From: Pseudomonadota bacterium | GTDB taxonomy: Bacteria; Pseudomonadota; Alphaproteobacteria; Rhizobiales; Beijerinckiaceae | Length of the DNA stretch: 39,449 nt | NCBI GenBank assembly: GCA_020161475.1 | Contig: JAIUNQ010000011.1 | Location: 1 to 39,449 of the forward strand | Direction of reading: 5' to 3' | In this document: in pieces, positions 12,937-21,115 of the stretch | How the letters are laid out: the number at the start of each line of letters is the position of its first letter | Numbering within the stretch: the first letter of the stretch is position 1 | Translations under genes and position numbers: made by a program | Notes under the pieces: generated by a model | Databases searched by the model: none | What the model saw: only the letters and a program-made list of their open reading frames with translations | Told to the model about the DNA's origin: nothing

Positions 12937-12963
12937 AGGCGGCCCTTCGGGGCCGCCTTTTTT
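12937..12963 (+). terminator. Rho-independent terminator after TRAP binding protein 2
   Basis: A 9-bp stem (AGGCGGCCC / GGGCCGCCT) closed by a TTCG tetraloop is followed by a run of five further T residues. It is one of the strongest terminators in the window. Confidence 0.92.
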
Positions 12964-13016
12964 ATGGGCGGATGCACCGCGCCGGAATGTGCCGAAGCGG
13001 CTGGCGAGAACGCAAA

Positions 13017-13043
13017 GAAAAAGGCCCGGTTTCCCGGGCCTTT
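13017..13043 (-). terminator. Rho-independent terminator after dctM
   Basis: Read leftward, a 10-bp stem (AAAGGCCCGG / CCGGGCCTTT) with a GAAA loop is followed by TTCTTTG. It starts 8 bases past the dctM stop. Confidence 0.88.
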
Positions 13044-13050
13044 GTTGTCT

Positions 13051-14877
13051 TTACTGCTTCGGCGGCTCGAGGCCGGGAGGCGCTCCGAGACCCGGAGGTG
13101 CCCCAAGGCCCGGAGGTGCGCCCAGACCCGGCAGACCGCCGCCCGGCGCATCCAGCCCTGGCAGCGACAGGTTCTTGAGCTGCTGCTCGATCTTGGCCGG
13201 ATCCACCTGCACCTGCTGGCCTTTGTACACCATCACCATCTGCGGGAAGATGATGACCAGCGCGACCATAATGCACTGGATAACCACGAAGGGAACCGCA
13301 CCCCAATAGATCTGGCCGGTGGTGACAGGCGCCATCTCCTTGCCGGTGATCTTGTCGAGGTAGGGCACCTTGGGCGCCACCGAGCGCAGGTAGAACAGGG
13401 CGAAGCCGAAGGGCGGATGCATGAAGCTGGTCTGCATGTTGACGCCGAGGATGACGCCGAACCAGATCAGATCGATGCCCAGCTTCTCCGCCGGCGGCCC
13501 GAGCAGCGGCACCACGATGAAGGCCAGCTCGAAGAAGTCGAGGAAGAAGGCGAGCAGGAACACCATGATGTTGGTGAAGATCAGGAAGCCCGTCTGGCCA
13601 CCCGGCAGCGACACCAGCAGCTCTTCCACCCAATGGTGGCCGTTCACGCCGTAGAAGGTGAGCGAGAACACGCGCGCGCCGACGAGGATGAACACCACGA
13701 AGGCCGAGAGCTTGGCGGTGGACTCCAGCGCCTGGCTCATCAGGTCGAAGGTGAGGCGGCGCTTGGCCACCGCGATGATCATCGCGCCGGCGGCACCCAT
13801 CGCGCCACCTTCAGTCGGGGTGGCGAGGCCGATGAAGATGGTGCCGAGCACGAGGAAGATGAGGCCCAGCGGCGGCATCAGCACCATGATCACCTCCTGC
13901 GCGAGGCGCGAGAGGAGCGGCAGCTTCATCGTCTTGTTCAAGAGCGCGACGATATAGGCGATGATCATGGCGGCGAAGGCGGCCAGGATCGTCTCTGAAC
14001 CCTTCTCTGTGTGCCCGATGAGCGCGTGAGAGAGGACATAGGTGAGACCACCGGCCAGCAGCACCATCACGCCGAGCGAGGTGACACCGCCACCGAGCGT
14101 GCGTGCCTCGATCGGCAGGGCCGGCACGTAGTTGGGACGGATGATCGAGACGAGGAAGATGTAACCGGCATAAAGCAGCGAGAGAACGATGCCCGGGATG
14201 AAGGCGCCTTCGTACATATCGCCCACCGAACGGCCGAGCTGGTCCGCCATGACGATCAGCACGAGCGAGGGCGGAATGATCTGCGCCAGCGTGCCCGAGG
14301 CGGCGATGACGCCCGAGGCCACGCGGCGGTCATAGCCGTAGCGCAGCATGATCGGCAGCGAGATCAGGCCCATCGAGATCACCGAGGCGGCAACGACGCC
14401 CGTGGTGGCCGCGAGCAGTGCACCCACAAAGATGACCGCATAGGCAAGGCCGCCGCGCACCGGGCCGAACAGCTGGCCGATCGTGTCGAGCAGGTCTTCC
14501 GCCATGCCCGAGCGCTCTAGAATGAGGCCCATGAAGGTGAAGAACGGAATCGCCAGCAGCACGTCATTGTTCATGATGCCGTAGATTCGTTCCGGCAGTG
14601 CCTGCAGGAAGTTCGGCACAAACAGACCCAGCTCGATGCCGATGATGGCGAAGAGCAGGCCGCAGGCCGCGAGCGCGAAGGCCACCGGGTAGCCGAGCAG
14701 CAGCATGGCCACCAGCGAGGCGAACATTACGGGCGCCATGTAGTGCTTGAGCCAGCCGGCAAAACCCGGCTCGTAAGTGGTTGCGGCTAGCGCAGTCTCT
14801 GGTGCAACCAGCAGGAGGGTGAGAGCGAGCAGGCTGCACACGGCAACGCCCGCTACGGAAAAGCGACGAGAAATCAT
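13051..14877 (-). CDS. dctM: TRAP transporter large permease subunit (DctM), long form
   Basis: 608 residues, much longer than the usual 425 or so. After a hydrophobic signal-like segment (about 10-31) come many membrane helices. Characteristic DctM sequences are present: IPFFTFMGLILERSGMAEDL, GALLAATTGVVAASVISMGL and ASGTLAQIIPPSLVLIVMAD. Extra hydrophobic helices in the middle (about 270-370) mark the long subfamily, which is sometimes found with mannitol/chloroaromatic-type systems. DctM is the Na+-driven channel half of the transporter, with DctQ as partner. The cytoplasmic-type tail after the last helix has three tandem GLGAPP units and ends GLEPPKQ. GGAG lies 10 bases before ATG 14877, and the gene begins 19 bases after dctQ. 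It probably serves one or more of the binding proteins encoded nearby. Confidence 0.94.
   Translation of the reverse strand: MISRRFSVAGVAVCSLLALTLLLVAPETALAATTYEPGFAGWLKHYMAPVMFASLVAMLLLGYPVAFALAACGLLFAIIGIELGLFVPNFLQALPERIYGIMNNDVLLAIPFFTFMGLILERSGMAEDLLDTIGQLFGPVRGGLAYAVIFVGALLAATTGVVAASVISMGLISLPIMLRYGYDRRVASGVIAASGTLAQIIPPSLVLIVMADQLGRSVGDMYEGAFIPGIVLSLLYAGYIFLVSIIRPNYVPALPIEARTLGGGVTSLGVMVLLAGGLTYVLSHALIGHTEKGSETILAAFAAMIIAYIVALLNKTMKLPLLSRLAQEVIMVLMPPLGLIFLVLGTIFIGLATPTEGGAMGAAGAMIIAVAKRRLTFDLMSQALESTAKLSAFVVFILVGARVFSLTFYGVNGHHWVEELLVSLPGGQTGFLIFTNIMVFLLAFFLDFFELAFIVVPLLGPPAEKLGIDLIWFGVILGVNMQTSFMHPPFGFALFYLRSVAPKVPYLDKITGKEMAPVTTGQIYWGAVPFVVIQCIMVALVIIFPQMVMVYKGQQVQVDPAKIEQQLKNLSLPGLDAPGGGLPGLGAPPGLGAPPGLGAPPGLEPPKQ
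13072..13128 (-). repeat. Three tandem 18-bp units in the 3' end of dctM
   Basis: Near-identical 18-base units encode GLGAPP three times in a row in the DctM tail. The units differ at single bases only, so the tail is a likely site of copy-number change. Confidence 0.75.
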
Positions 14878-14896
14878 TGTGTTCTTCTCCGGGGCG

Positions 14897-15532
14897 TTAC
14901 TTGCGATCAGCGAGGTTGAGCTCGGCCGCCTGCTGGAGCAGGCGCTCGGCTTCGGCCTCGGCGGCAGCATGCCCGCCCAGCGCCGTGCTGGTATCTTCGA
15001 TGAGCCCGCGGATGATGGCGATGCGCTTGATCAGCTCGGAGATCCCCTGCGCAAACAGCAGGATGAAGCCGGCCGGAATCAGAACCTTCGCCGGCCACTG
15101 CACAAGGCCACCCGCGTTCATCGAGGCTTCGCCGATCGAGTACGAGCGCAGGAAGAACGGGATCCCGTGCCAGATCATGATCCAGCAGAACGGCAGCAGG
15201 AACAGCACATGACCGATCACATCGATCCAGTCGCGCGTGCGCTTGGAGAAGTTCGAGGTCACGATGTCGATGCGGATGTGCTCGTTACGCAGGAAGGTAT
15301 AGGCCGCCCCGAGCATGAAAACCGCTGCGAAGAGGTACCACTGCGCCTCCAGCCAGGCGTTTGAGGAATTGTTGAAAACCTTGCGGATGATCGCGTTGAC
15401 CGTGGAAATCACCACAGCCGCGAGAATGCACCACTTGATGACGCTGCCGACACGCTCATTGATCGCGTCGATCAGGCCTGAAACCTTGAGTAAGCTGTTC
15501 AACCTGCCCTCCCTCGGGCTGAACCGGGGCAT
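14897..15532 (-). CDS. dctQ: TRAP transporter small permease subunit (DctQ)
   Basis: 211 residues from ATG 15532, chosen because AGGGG lies 7 bases upstream; the frame extends further but without a start signal. Four membrane helices are visible: around GSVIKWCILAAVVISTVNAI, WYLFAAVFMLGAAYTFL, VLFLLPFCWIMIWHGIPFF and ILIPAGFILLFAQGISEL. The Glu in LEAQWYLFAAVFML and the ENT/NEHIRIDI segment before helix 3 are typical of DctQ. The C-terminal 35 residues are Ala/Glu-rich and probably a cytoplasmic helix. DctQ pairs with DctM in the inner membrane. It is the first gene of the dctQM pair. No binding protein precedes it on the same strand, unlike the common dctPQM order. Confidence 0.92.
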   Translation of the reverse strand: MPRFSPREGRLNSLLKVSGLIDAINERVGSVIKWCILAAVVISTVNAIIRKVFNNSSNAWLEAQWYLFAAVFMLGAAYTFLRNEHIRIDIVTSNFSKRTRDWIDVIGHVLFLLPFCWIMIWHGIPFFLRSYSIGEASMNAGGLVQWPAKVLIPAGFILLFAQGISELIKRIAIIRGLIEDTSTALGGHAAAEAEAERLLQQAAELNLADRK

Positions 15533-15987
15533 TTTAGTGCCCCTGTTTGTCTTGTTGATCCGACCTCCTGCAGAGGTCGTCTGGACCGGCTCAAACACAG
15601 CGGCCAAAATATTTTACCATTCTGGCACACAGGGCACCTTTGCCACGTGGTTCAAACGTTGACAATCCGTATCACGCCTGACGCACGCGCATAACGCCCA
15701 TGCGAAAATGCGTGTTTTGCTGCATCGTGACCGTCCGCTGGAATTCTGTCTAGTCCTTTGGTCGTAGAGAGAAAATTCCAGCACAGGCTGTTATGCATCG
15801 GAGCGGATCACCGATGCGCAAATCGGCAAAAAAGGGCCAAAAAAAATATTTGGTCCGAGGTTTGCCTCATTTTTCGTGTTGCACACGGGCATTTTAGGTC
15901 TATTTTGCAATTTGCTAGGCTTAACAGTAATTTAAGCAGCAACGCGCACTCTGGGTTGCAATTCGTTCCAATAGGACATTGCAGACG
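15533..15987. other. Intergenic region between divergent dctQ and the chemotaxis receptor
   Basis: About 455 bases without a gene, clearly richer in A+T than its surroundings, especially 15820-15950 with A-runs and T-runs. It must hold the promoters for dctQM (leftward) and the receptor (rightward). A TTGACA at 15659-15664 has no matching -10 box at normal spacing, and no convincing full promoter could be fixed. No RNA gene or repeat was recognised. Confidence 0.5.
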
Positions 15988-17769
15988 ATGATGCGCTCTG
16001 TTGCCTCGCGCTTTTTCAAATCCCAGGCAGCGACGACCACGACTTTTGAACCGTCGCTCGTTGCCACGGCAGATGGAACTGCCCCAGCCGTTTCGGCTGA
16101 CCCCGCCCTCGCAAAGGACGCGTCGGTGACGGCTGCGCTCGATCTTTTCGAGCAGGATGTCTCCCGCATCGTCAAGGATCTCTCGCGCGACATCCTGCTC
16201 GCGCGCGATGAGTCCCGTCAGGCCTGCGCCAGCCTTGAAGAAGTGCGCGGCTCGATGGAGGTGCTCGTCCAGTCAGCCCACCAGGTTGACGAAGAGGTGA
16301 CCGGCATCGCCCATTCCTCTGATACCCTTGCGGTGGCGGCGCGTGAAATCTCCCAGACCGTGATTGCCGTGCAAGAGCGCGCCAACACGACGCTGGCCTC
16401 GGCGGATGCCTCCACCCGCGAAATCGAAGGGCTGGGGGCTGCTGTTTCGGAGATCGGCCAGCTCCTCAACGCCATCAGCGAAATCGCGACCCGCACCAAT
16501 CTGCTCGCGCTCAATGCCACCATCGAGGCGGCACGGGCGGGGGAAGCCGGCAAGGGCTTTGCCGTTGTGGCGGGCGAGGTCAAGGCGCTGTCGGTGGCGG
16601 CCAGTTCCTCCGTTTCCGCCATTCGCGCGCAGATGGACAAGCTTCAGGTCGCCAGCACCAACTCCATCGCCAACATGCATCGCATCCGTGCAGAAATCGG
16701 CGGGCTGACGCCGGTCTGCGACACCATTGCCTCGGCGGCGCAGGAACAGCGGGCCACCATTCAGGATCTGGCGACGCGCATGCAATCCGCGCAGGGCGCG
16801 ATGTCGGAAGTGGCGGCTTCCGTCCGCTCCGTCGAATCGATGACCGATCAGGCCTTGATCAAGTCGAAGGAGGCGGGTGATCGCAGCGAGGTCTCGGCCT
16901 CGGGGGCGGGCGAACTGGGCCGCCGCGTCGTCACGATTTTGCGCACCATGCCCGCGGCGGATCGTCGCGCCGCGCCGCGCTACCCTATCGATCTGCCGTT
17001 GCGTCTTTCCGTTGCGGGCCAGAAACTCGCCTGCCACACCTTTGATATCGGTGAGGGCGGCATTCTGATCAAGGCGCAGCCCGATCTTGTGCCGCATATC
17101 GGCGGCATGCACGAGGCCGAGATTTCCCGCATCGGTGCCGTGCGCCTGCGGGTCGTCAATGTTTCGCCCTTGGGTATTCACTGTGCTTTCGAGGGGCTTT
17201 CGTCCGAGGCGCGTGCTGCGCTGGCGGATGTGGTGACCCAATTCCACATCGAGCATCGCCCGCTGATCGAACGTGCCCAGGCTTTCGCCTCGGATGTGAC
17301 GCGCGCTCTGGAGGCCGAGCTGTCTGCCGGGCGTCTCACGCTCTCCAAGCTGTTCGACACGAGCTATCAGGTTATCCCGGAAACCGATCCGGTGCAGATG
17401 ACAACGGCATCGCTGGATCGCTTCGAGGTGTTCATGCCGACCCTGATCGAGCGCTACATGGCCATGGACCCGCGCATGGTCTTCGCCATTGCGGTGGATC
17501 GCAACGCCTACATCCCCGTGCATACCAAGGCCGCGAGCCAGCCGCAGCGCAAGGGGGACCGCGAATGGAACATGGGCCATTCGCGCAACCGGCGTATTTT
17601 CGATGATCGCGCAGGGCTTCTGGCGGGGCGCCTGATGCAGCCCTATTTGGTGCAGTCTTATTACCGCGACATGGGCAACGGCAACCGCACGGCGATGAAG
17701 GAAGTGGATGCACCGCTGCTCATCGGCGCTCGCCACTGGGGCGGTGTGCGCATGGGCTACAAAATCTGA
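15988..17769 (+). CDS. Soluble methyl-accepting chemotaxis-type receptor with PilZ-like and C-terminal sensor-like domains
   Basis: 593 residues with no membrane segment, so cytoplasmic. The N-terminal 310 residues are coiled-coil receptor signalling domain; the conserved hairpin tip, which contacts CheA and CheW, is [20 protein letters not shown] near residue 166. A PilZ-like domain follows at about 322-420. It has the RxxxR motif (RRAAPR) and DIGEGG where the c-di-GMP-binding (D/N)xSxxG motif is expected, so Ser is replaced by Gly. The last 120 residues contain [15 protein letters not shown], a YYRDMGNGN segment and a terminal [11 protein letters not shown], recalled as a C-terminal module of other bacterial receptors. 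Putting the sensor-like part after the signalling part is unusual. No che genes are nearby. ATG 15988 was chosen; ATG 15991 and TTG 15979 are possible. Confidence 0.85.
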   Translation: MMRSVASRFFKSQAATTTTFEPSLVATADGTAPAVSADPALAKDASVTAALDLFEQDVSRIVKDLSRDILLARDESRQACASLEEVRGSMEVLVQSAHQVDEEVTGIAHSSDTLAVAAREISQTVIAVQERANTTLASADASTREIEGLGAAVSEIGQLLNAISEIATRTNLLALNATIEAARAGEAGKGFAVVAGEVKALSVAASSSVSAIRAQMDKLQVASTNSIANMHRIRAEIGGLTPVCDTIASAAQEQRATIQDLATRMQSAQGAMSEVAASVRSVESMTDQALIKSKEAGDRSEVSASGAGELGRRVVTILRTMPAADRRAAPRYPIDLPLRLSVAGQKLACHTFDIGEGGILIKAQPDLVPHIGGMHEAEISRIGAVRLRVVNVSPLGIHCAFEGLSSEARAALADVVTQFHIEHRPLIERAQAFASDVTRALEAELSAGRLTLSKLFDTSYQVIPETDPVQMTTASLDRFEVFMPTLIERYMAMDPRMVFAIAVDRNAYIPVHTKAASQPQRKGDREWNMGHSRNRRIFDDRAGLLAGRLMQPYLVQSYYRDMGNGNRTAMKEVDAPLLIGARHWGGVRMGYKI

Positions 17770-17821
17770 GGCTCAGCCACCGGTTGGGCTTACCCGCCTG
17801 TCAGGCTCATGTGGCGGCCCA

Positions 17822-17868
17822 CGCAGCCGTCTGAAAAGTGGGCACCGGTTTTCAGGCTAACGGCTGCG
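17822..17868. repeat. Palindromic (REP-like) element, copy A
   Basis: Outer arms CGCAGCCGT (17822-17830) and ACGGCTGCG (17860-17868) are perfectly complementary. Inside them CTGAAAA and TTTTCAG form a second stem around GTGGGCACCGG. The core AAAAGTGGGnACCGGTTTT resembles a palindrome that, from memory, is scattered through intergenic regions of many rhizobial genomes. Confidence 0.65.
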
Positions 17869-17926
17869 AGAAAAAGCCGTGGGCCGTGGGCGTTTACCCG
17901 CCCGTCAGGCTAATATGGCGGCCCAT

Positions 17927-17971
17927 GCAGCCGTCTGAAAAGTGGGTACCGGTTTTCAGACTAACGGCTGC
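17927..17971. repeat. Palindromic (REP-like) element, copy B
   Basis: Same design as copy A: outer arms GCAGCCGT (17927-17934) and ACGGCTGC (17964-17971), inner arms CTGAAAA and TTTTCAG, and a centre GTGGGTACCGG. It differs from copy A at few positions, which points to duplication of the whole unit. Confidence 0.65.
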
Positions 17972-17999
17972 GAGAAGAAAAGCCGTGGGCTGCTAAAGC

Positions 18000-19019
18000 T
18001 TACCCGCCGGTCAGGCTCATATGGCGGCCCACGGCCGGCTTGCGCGTTGAGCGGTCGATCACGAAATCATGCCCCTTGGGCTTCAGGCCGATCGCGCGGT
18101 CGATGGCGGCGAGCAGCGGGCCGTCGCTCTCGCTCTCGCGCAGGGGCTTGCGCAGGTCGGCGGCATCTTCCTGCCCCAGGCACATGTAAAGCGTGCCGGT
18201 GCAGGTGAGGCGCACGCGGTTGCAGCTTTCGCAGAAGTTATGCGTCAGGGGGGTGATGAACCCGATGCGTCCGCCCGTTTCGCGCGCGGTGAAGTAGCGC
18301 GCCGGGCCGCCCGTGCTGTGGCTGCTCTCTTCGAGCGTCATATGGTCCATCAGCATCGCACGCACGCGGGTCAGCGGCAGATATTGGTCTGCGCGCTGCG
18401 TCTCGATCTCGCCGAGCGGCATCACCTCGATGAAGGTGATGTCCATGCCGCGCCCATGCGCGAACTGGATCATCGGCACGATCTCATCCTCATTGAAGCC
18501 CGCCAGGGCGACGGCGTTGAGCTTCACCTTGAGACCGGCGGCCTGCGCGGCATCAATCCCCGCCATCACCTTGTTGAAATCGCCCCAGCGGGTGATCTCG
18601 CGGAATTTGTCGGCGTTGAGTGTATCGAGCGAGACATTGATGCGCTTGATCCCTGAATCAGCCAGCTCCTGCGCATATTTGGCGAGTTGCGAGCCGTTCG
18701 TGGTCAGCGTCAACTCATCGAGGGCGCCGGTTTCGAGGTGGCGCGAGAGCGAGCGGATCAACGTCATGATGCCCCGGCGCACCAAGGGCTCGCCCCCGGT
18801 CAGGCGCAGCTTGCGCACCCCGCGCGTCACGAAGGCCGAGCACACCCTGTCCAGTTCTTCCAGCGAGAGCAGATCTCCCTTGGGCAGGAAGGTCATGGAT
18901 TCGCTCATGCAGTAATTGCAGCGGAAGTCGCAGCGGTCCGTGACGGATACGCGCAGATACGTGACGGCGCGACCAAAGGGATCGATGAGGGGAGCGGAAG
19001 AGGCCGGTGTGTGGGTCAT
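18000..19019 (-). CDS. moaA: GTP 3',8-cyclase (molybdopterin synthesis)
   Basis: 339 residues. MoaA is a radical SAM enzyme that, with MoaC, turns GTP into cyclic pyranopterin monophosphate, the first step of molybdenum cofactor synthesis. The N-terminal cluster motif is Cys30-x3-Cys34-x2-Cys37 in [23 protein letters not shown] is the SAM-binding GGE region. The C-terminal second cluster motif is [13 protein letters not shown] with a further Cys in LYMCLG. The protein ends in the Gly-Gly tail required by the family (MSLTGG). ATG 19019 was chosen from family length; the upstream part of the frame is not protein-like, and the ribosome-binding site is weak. No other mo genes are in the window. 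Its 3' end is repeated downstream as described for the tandem repeat. Confidence 0.96.
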   Translation of the reverse strand: MTHTPASSAPLIDPFGRAVTYLRVSVTDRCDFRCNYCMSESMTFLPKGDLLSLEELDRVCSAFVTRGVRKLRLTGGEPLVRRGIMTLIRSLSRHLETGALDELTLTTNGSQLAKYAQELADSGIKRINVSLDTLNADKFREITRWGDFNKVMAGIDAAQAAGLKVKLNAVALAGFNEDEIVPMIQFAHGRGMDITFIEVMPLGEIETQRADQYLPLTRVRAMLMDHMTLEESSHSTGGPARYFTARETGGRIGFITPLTHNFCESCNRVRLTCTGTLYMCLGQEDAADLRKPLRESESDGPLLAAIDRAIGLKPKGHDFVIDRSTRKPAVGRHMSLTGG

Positions 19020-19224
19020 GGGCGGTTTCGCTCGACGTTTGTTTTGTTCTTGGCTCAAATGTGACGCCGCGCGTGAGAATGACAAGGGGGGCTTTCCGCA
19101 TCCGCCTCGTGCTTTGGTGCCATCGCTGCCCTATATGGGTTCCGTTGCCTTAGTGCGGCGCGGCGATACCGTCTCCGATCCGGATCAATTGCCGCGCGAA
19201 CCGAAACCGAAAAAGCAGAAAACC

Positions 19225-19587
19225 ATGTCCGAAACGATCTGGCCGACCGAACTCCGCCTTGCCGCCGACAAGCGCAGCCTCACCGTCGCGTTTGAGGATG
19301 GCGTCGCGGGAAGCGTCTCCGCCGAGCTTTTGCGCGTCAACAGTCCCTCGGCCGAGGTTCAGGGCCATAACCCGGATGAGAAGATCCTGCTCGCGGGAAA
19401 ACGCAACGTGATGATCACGGGCATCGAGCCCATCGGCAATTACGCCGTCAAGCTGGTGTTCGATGACGGCCATGCCTCTGGCATCTATTCATGGACGCTC
19501 CTGCGCGATTTCGTGGTGCAGGGGCCGCAGTGGCAGGCGGATTATGAGGCCGAGATCGCACGTCGCGGCTGGAGCCGCGAGAGGTAG
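19225..19587 (+). CDS. DUF971 domain protein (gamma-butyrobetaine hydroxylase N-terminal-like)
   Basis: 120 residues. WPTELRLAADKRSLTVAFEDG at the start, with SPSAEVQGH and the closing YAVKLVFDDGHASGIYSW, are the hallmarks of the DUF971 fold seen alone in bacteria and at the N-terminus of carnitine-pathway hydroxylases. Stand-alone bacterial members are often encoded near Mrp/ApbC or molybdenum-cofactor genes and a link to Fe-S handling has been suggested; that role is not proven. Here it diverges from moaA with 205 bases between starts. ATG 19225 was chosen because homologues start at this point; the frame continues upstream without protein-like sequence. The ribosome-binding site is poor. 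Confidence 0.88.
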   Translation: MSETIWPTELRLAADKRSLTVAFEDGVAGSVSAELLRVNSPSAEVQGHNPDEKILLAGKRNVMITGIEPIGNYAVKLVFDDGHASGIYSWTLLRDFVVQGPQWQADYEAEIARRGWSRER

Positions 19588-19629
19588 CAATCACAATGCT
19601 CCGGATGTGACAGGAGAGATAGTCCCGCA

Positions 19630-19989
19630 TCAGCAAGTACTAGTGATCTTGTAGGTCTTGGCCGCAACGCCCTTTATCGCGTTTACGCAGGAGTGGACGT
19701 GAAAGGAGCTGATTTGTTCAGCCAGATCATGCGCAGATAAAATGCGTGCGTCTGGTGACGCCGTTTTGTGAGACCGAACTAATACGGTGCTGGAGTTGTA
19801 TCCAGCAAACCCCGTATCTCGGATGATGGCGAAGTCATAACCCTGATTTTTTGTGAAACGGGATTCGTAAGCGCCGACCTTGAGCGCTACCCAGTCGAAC
19901 AGGTCATGATTGTAGAAAAAATAATCCATCAGAAAAACAAGTGAAAGCGGCTTCACCGCTCCTCCGATTATTTTGGGCATAAAAGACAT
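19630..19989 (-). CDS. Orphan protein of unknown function in a low-G+C patch
   Basis: 119 residues from ATG 19989, with AGGGG 9 bases upstream. The start MSFMPKIIGGAVKPLSLVFLMDYFF is hydrophobic; the rest is mixed, with NQGYDFAIIRDTGFAGYNS and a C-terminal part rich in Ser, His and Lys ending TSTC. I do not recognise a family. Counting bases 19681-19980 gives about 48% G+C, far below the flanking genes. Its codon use, for example TTT, AAA and ATA-rich stretches, also differs. It lies alone between DUF971 and the L,D-transpeptidase gene, whose terminator ends just upstream of it. It may be a recently acquired gene, or a non-coding patch that happens to carry an open frame. Confidence 0.5.
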   Translation of the reverse strand: MSFMPKIIGGAVKPLSLVFLMDYFFYNHDLFDWVALKVGAYESRFTKNQGYDFAIIRDTGFAGYNSSTVLVRSHKTASPDARILSAHDLAEQISSFHVHSCVNAIKGVAAKTYKITSTC

Positions 19990-20039
19990 AACTTCACCCC
20001 TTACGGGTTGATTTTTACGGTCTGGCGTTTGGCGCGCAT

Positions 20040-20066
20040 AAAAAAACCGGCCCCGAGGGGCCGGTT
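20040..20066 (-). terminator. Rho-independent terminator after the L,D-transpeptidase gene
   Basis: Read leftward, a stem of AACCGGCCCC with GGGGCCGGTT runs directly into TTTTTTT. It lies 27 bases past the stop of the L,D-transpeptidase gene. Confidence 0.9.
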
Positions 20067-20092
20067 GCATTCTGGGCGATACGCCCAAAACC

Positions 20093-20671
20093 TTAGCGGG
20101 TCACAACCACGCGGGTGCCGACCTTCACGCGGGAGTAGAGGTCGATCACGTCTTCGTTGAGCATGCGGATGCAGCCCGAGGACACAGCCTGGCCGATGGT
20201 CTCCGGCTCGTTCGAGCCGTGGATGCGGTAGAGGGTCGAGCCAAGGTACATGGCGCGCGCGCCGAGCGGGTTGCCCTCGCCGCCTTCCATGTGGCGCGGC
20301 AGATCGGGGCGACGCTTGAGCATCTGGGGCGGGGGGGTCCAGGCCGGCCATTCCGCCTTGCGGGAGATGACCTGCGTGCCGGCCCAGGCGAAGCCCGGAC
20401 GACCGACGCCCACGCCGTACTTGATCGCGCGGTTGCCGGGCAGGATGAAATAGAGGCGCTTCTCGACGGTGTTCACCCAGATGGTGCCCGGTGCAAGCTT
20501 GCCGGTGTAATCGACTTCCTCACGCGGAATCGGGGTGGCCTGAACGCGGCCATCCTGTTCAACCTGCAGCGGCTGGCGGGTGATCGGGTCGAACAGGAAA
20601 GCGGCGCTGGCCGCCGGAGCAAACGCAAGGCCAAGGAAGGCCGCAGCGCTGATCGTCTTGAAAAGACGCAT
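20093..20671 (-). CDS. L,D-transpeptidase (YkuD domain), periplasmic
   Basis: 192 residues. The signal peptide (about 1-24, ending ASA) exports it to the periplasm. The YkuD catalytic domain starts near IWVNTVEKRLYFILPG. The active site is His151 in RIHGSN, followed by Ser-Ser-Gly-Cys167-Ile-Arg-Met, the SxGCIRM signature with the nucleophilic Cys. Such enzymes make 3-3 crosslinks in peptidoglycan or attach proteins such as lipoproteins or outer-membrane barrels to the wall. Alphaproteobacteria carry many copies, so the specific role is open. AGAGGA about 8 bases before ATG 20671 supports the start. It ends at a strong terminator. Confidence 0.94.
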   Translation of the reverse strand: MRLFKTISAAAFLGLAFAPAASAAFLFDPITRQPLQVEQDGRVQATPIPREEVDYTGKLAPGTIWVNTVEKRLYFILPGNRAIKYGVGVGRPGFAWAGTQVISRKAEWPAWTPPPQMLKRRPDLPRHMEGGEGNPLGARAMYLGSTLYRIHGSNEPETIGQAVSSGCIRMLNEDVIDLYSRVKVGTRVVVTR

Positions 20672-20931
20672 GGTGGAATCCTCTGGAATCTGGAAACGGG
20701 CAAGCAAACACGACCGGGCTCGAAATGCCCGTCACGCAACACTTGTGATATGCCCGTTATGGTTTCTAAATTGCAAGCAGCCCTGCGCACAACTTCGTGA
20801 AACAGCGGGGGAGGGTATCAGGCTTTCGCAGGTTGTTGCGCTGCCGCCACAGCCCGCATGTGGCCCTTGCGAAAAAATCCTGACGGCACGCTTGACGCGG
20901 GCAGATGGTTTCGCCTATCAGCGGCTCCTCC

Positions 20932-21006
20932 GGGCGCGTAGCTCAGCGGGAGAGCATTCGCTTCACACGCGAAGGGTCACAGGTTCAATCCCTGTCGCGC
21001 CCACCA
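20932..21006 (+). tRNA. tRNA-Val (anticodon CAC)
   Basis: 75 bases with an encoded CCA. The acceptor arms GGGCGCG (20932-20938) and CGCGCCC (20996-21002) pair fully. The D arm is GCTC...GAGC. The anticodon stem TTCGC/GCGAA encloses the loop TTCACAC, giving anticodon CAC, which reads GUG valine codons. The T arm is ACAGG/CCTGT with loop TTCAATC. No integrase or repeated 3' end follows, so there is no sign that it serves as an attachment site. Confidence 0.96.
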
Positions 21007-21069
21007 TTTTCCTCCGGACCTTGACGTTAGCGTCGCCAGTCTCTGGCGGCTTTGGCGCGTCTGACCCAC

Positions 21070-21095
21070 AAAAAAGCGCCCGCGGAAGCGGGCGT
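21070..21095 (-). terminator. Rho-independent terminator after the phosphatase gene
   Basis: Read leftward, the stem CGCCCGC / GCGGGCG with a TTCC loop is followed by CTTTTTTG. It lies 21 bases past the stop of the phosphatase gene. Confidence 0.88.
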
Positions 21096-21115
21096 TGGGT
21101 CGTCATCGGCGTCTC

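Larger units (their letters stand above)
17790..18033 (-). repeat. Tandem repeats carrying copies of the moaA 3' end
   Basis: Three starts of the same sequence lie at 17790, 17894 and 18000, giving periods of 104 and 106 bases. Read leftward, each begins with about 34 bases coding for (V/M)GRH(M/I)SLTGG and a TAA stop. The copy at 18000-18033 is the true end of moaA; the other two lie past its stop codon, each joined to a palindromic element of about 70 bases. Differences between copies in this short coding piece are mostly at third codon positions. Confidence 0.85.

Noticed and set aside
15659-15687. Sigma-70 promoter at TTGACA
   Set aside because: No -10-like hexamer at 16-18 bases downstream (the bases there are CGCACG).
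17790-18033. CRISPR array
   Set aside because: Only three unit starts at a period of about 105 bases, with no unique spacers; the units are near-identical throughout and one belongs to moaA.
18916-19224. Upstream extension of the DUF971 gene
   Set aside because: The frame stays open but is antisense to the moaA start and not protein-like; family members start at the later ATG.
20932-21006. tRNA-Val as integration site of a genomic island
   Set aside because: No integrase, no direct repeat of the tRNA 3' end and no foreign gene cluster next to it.
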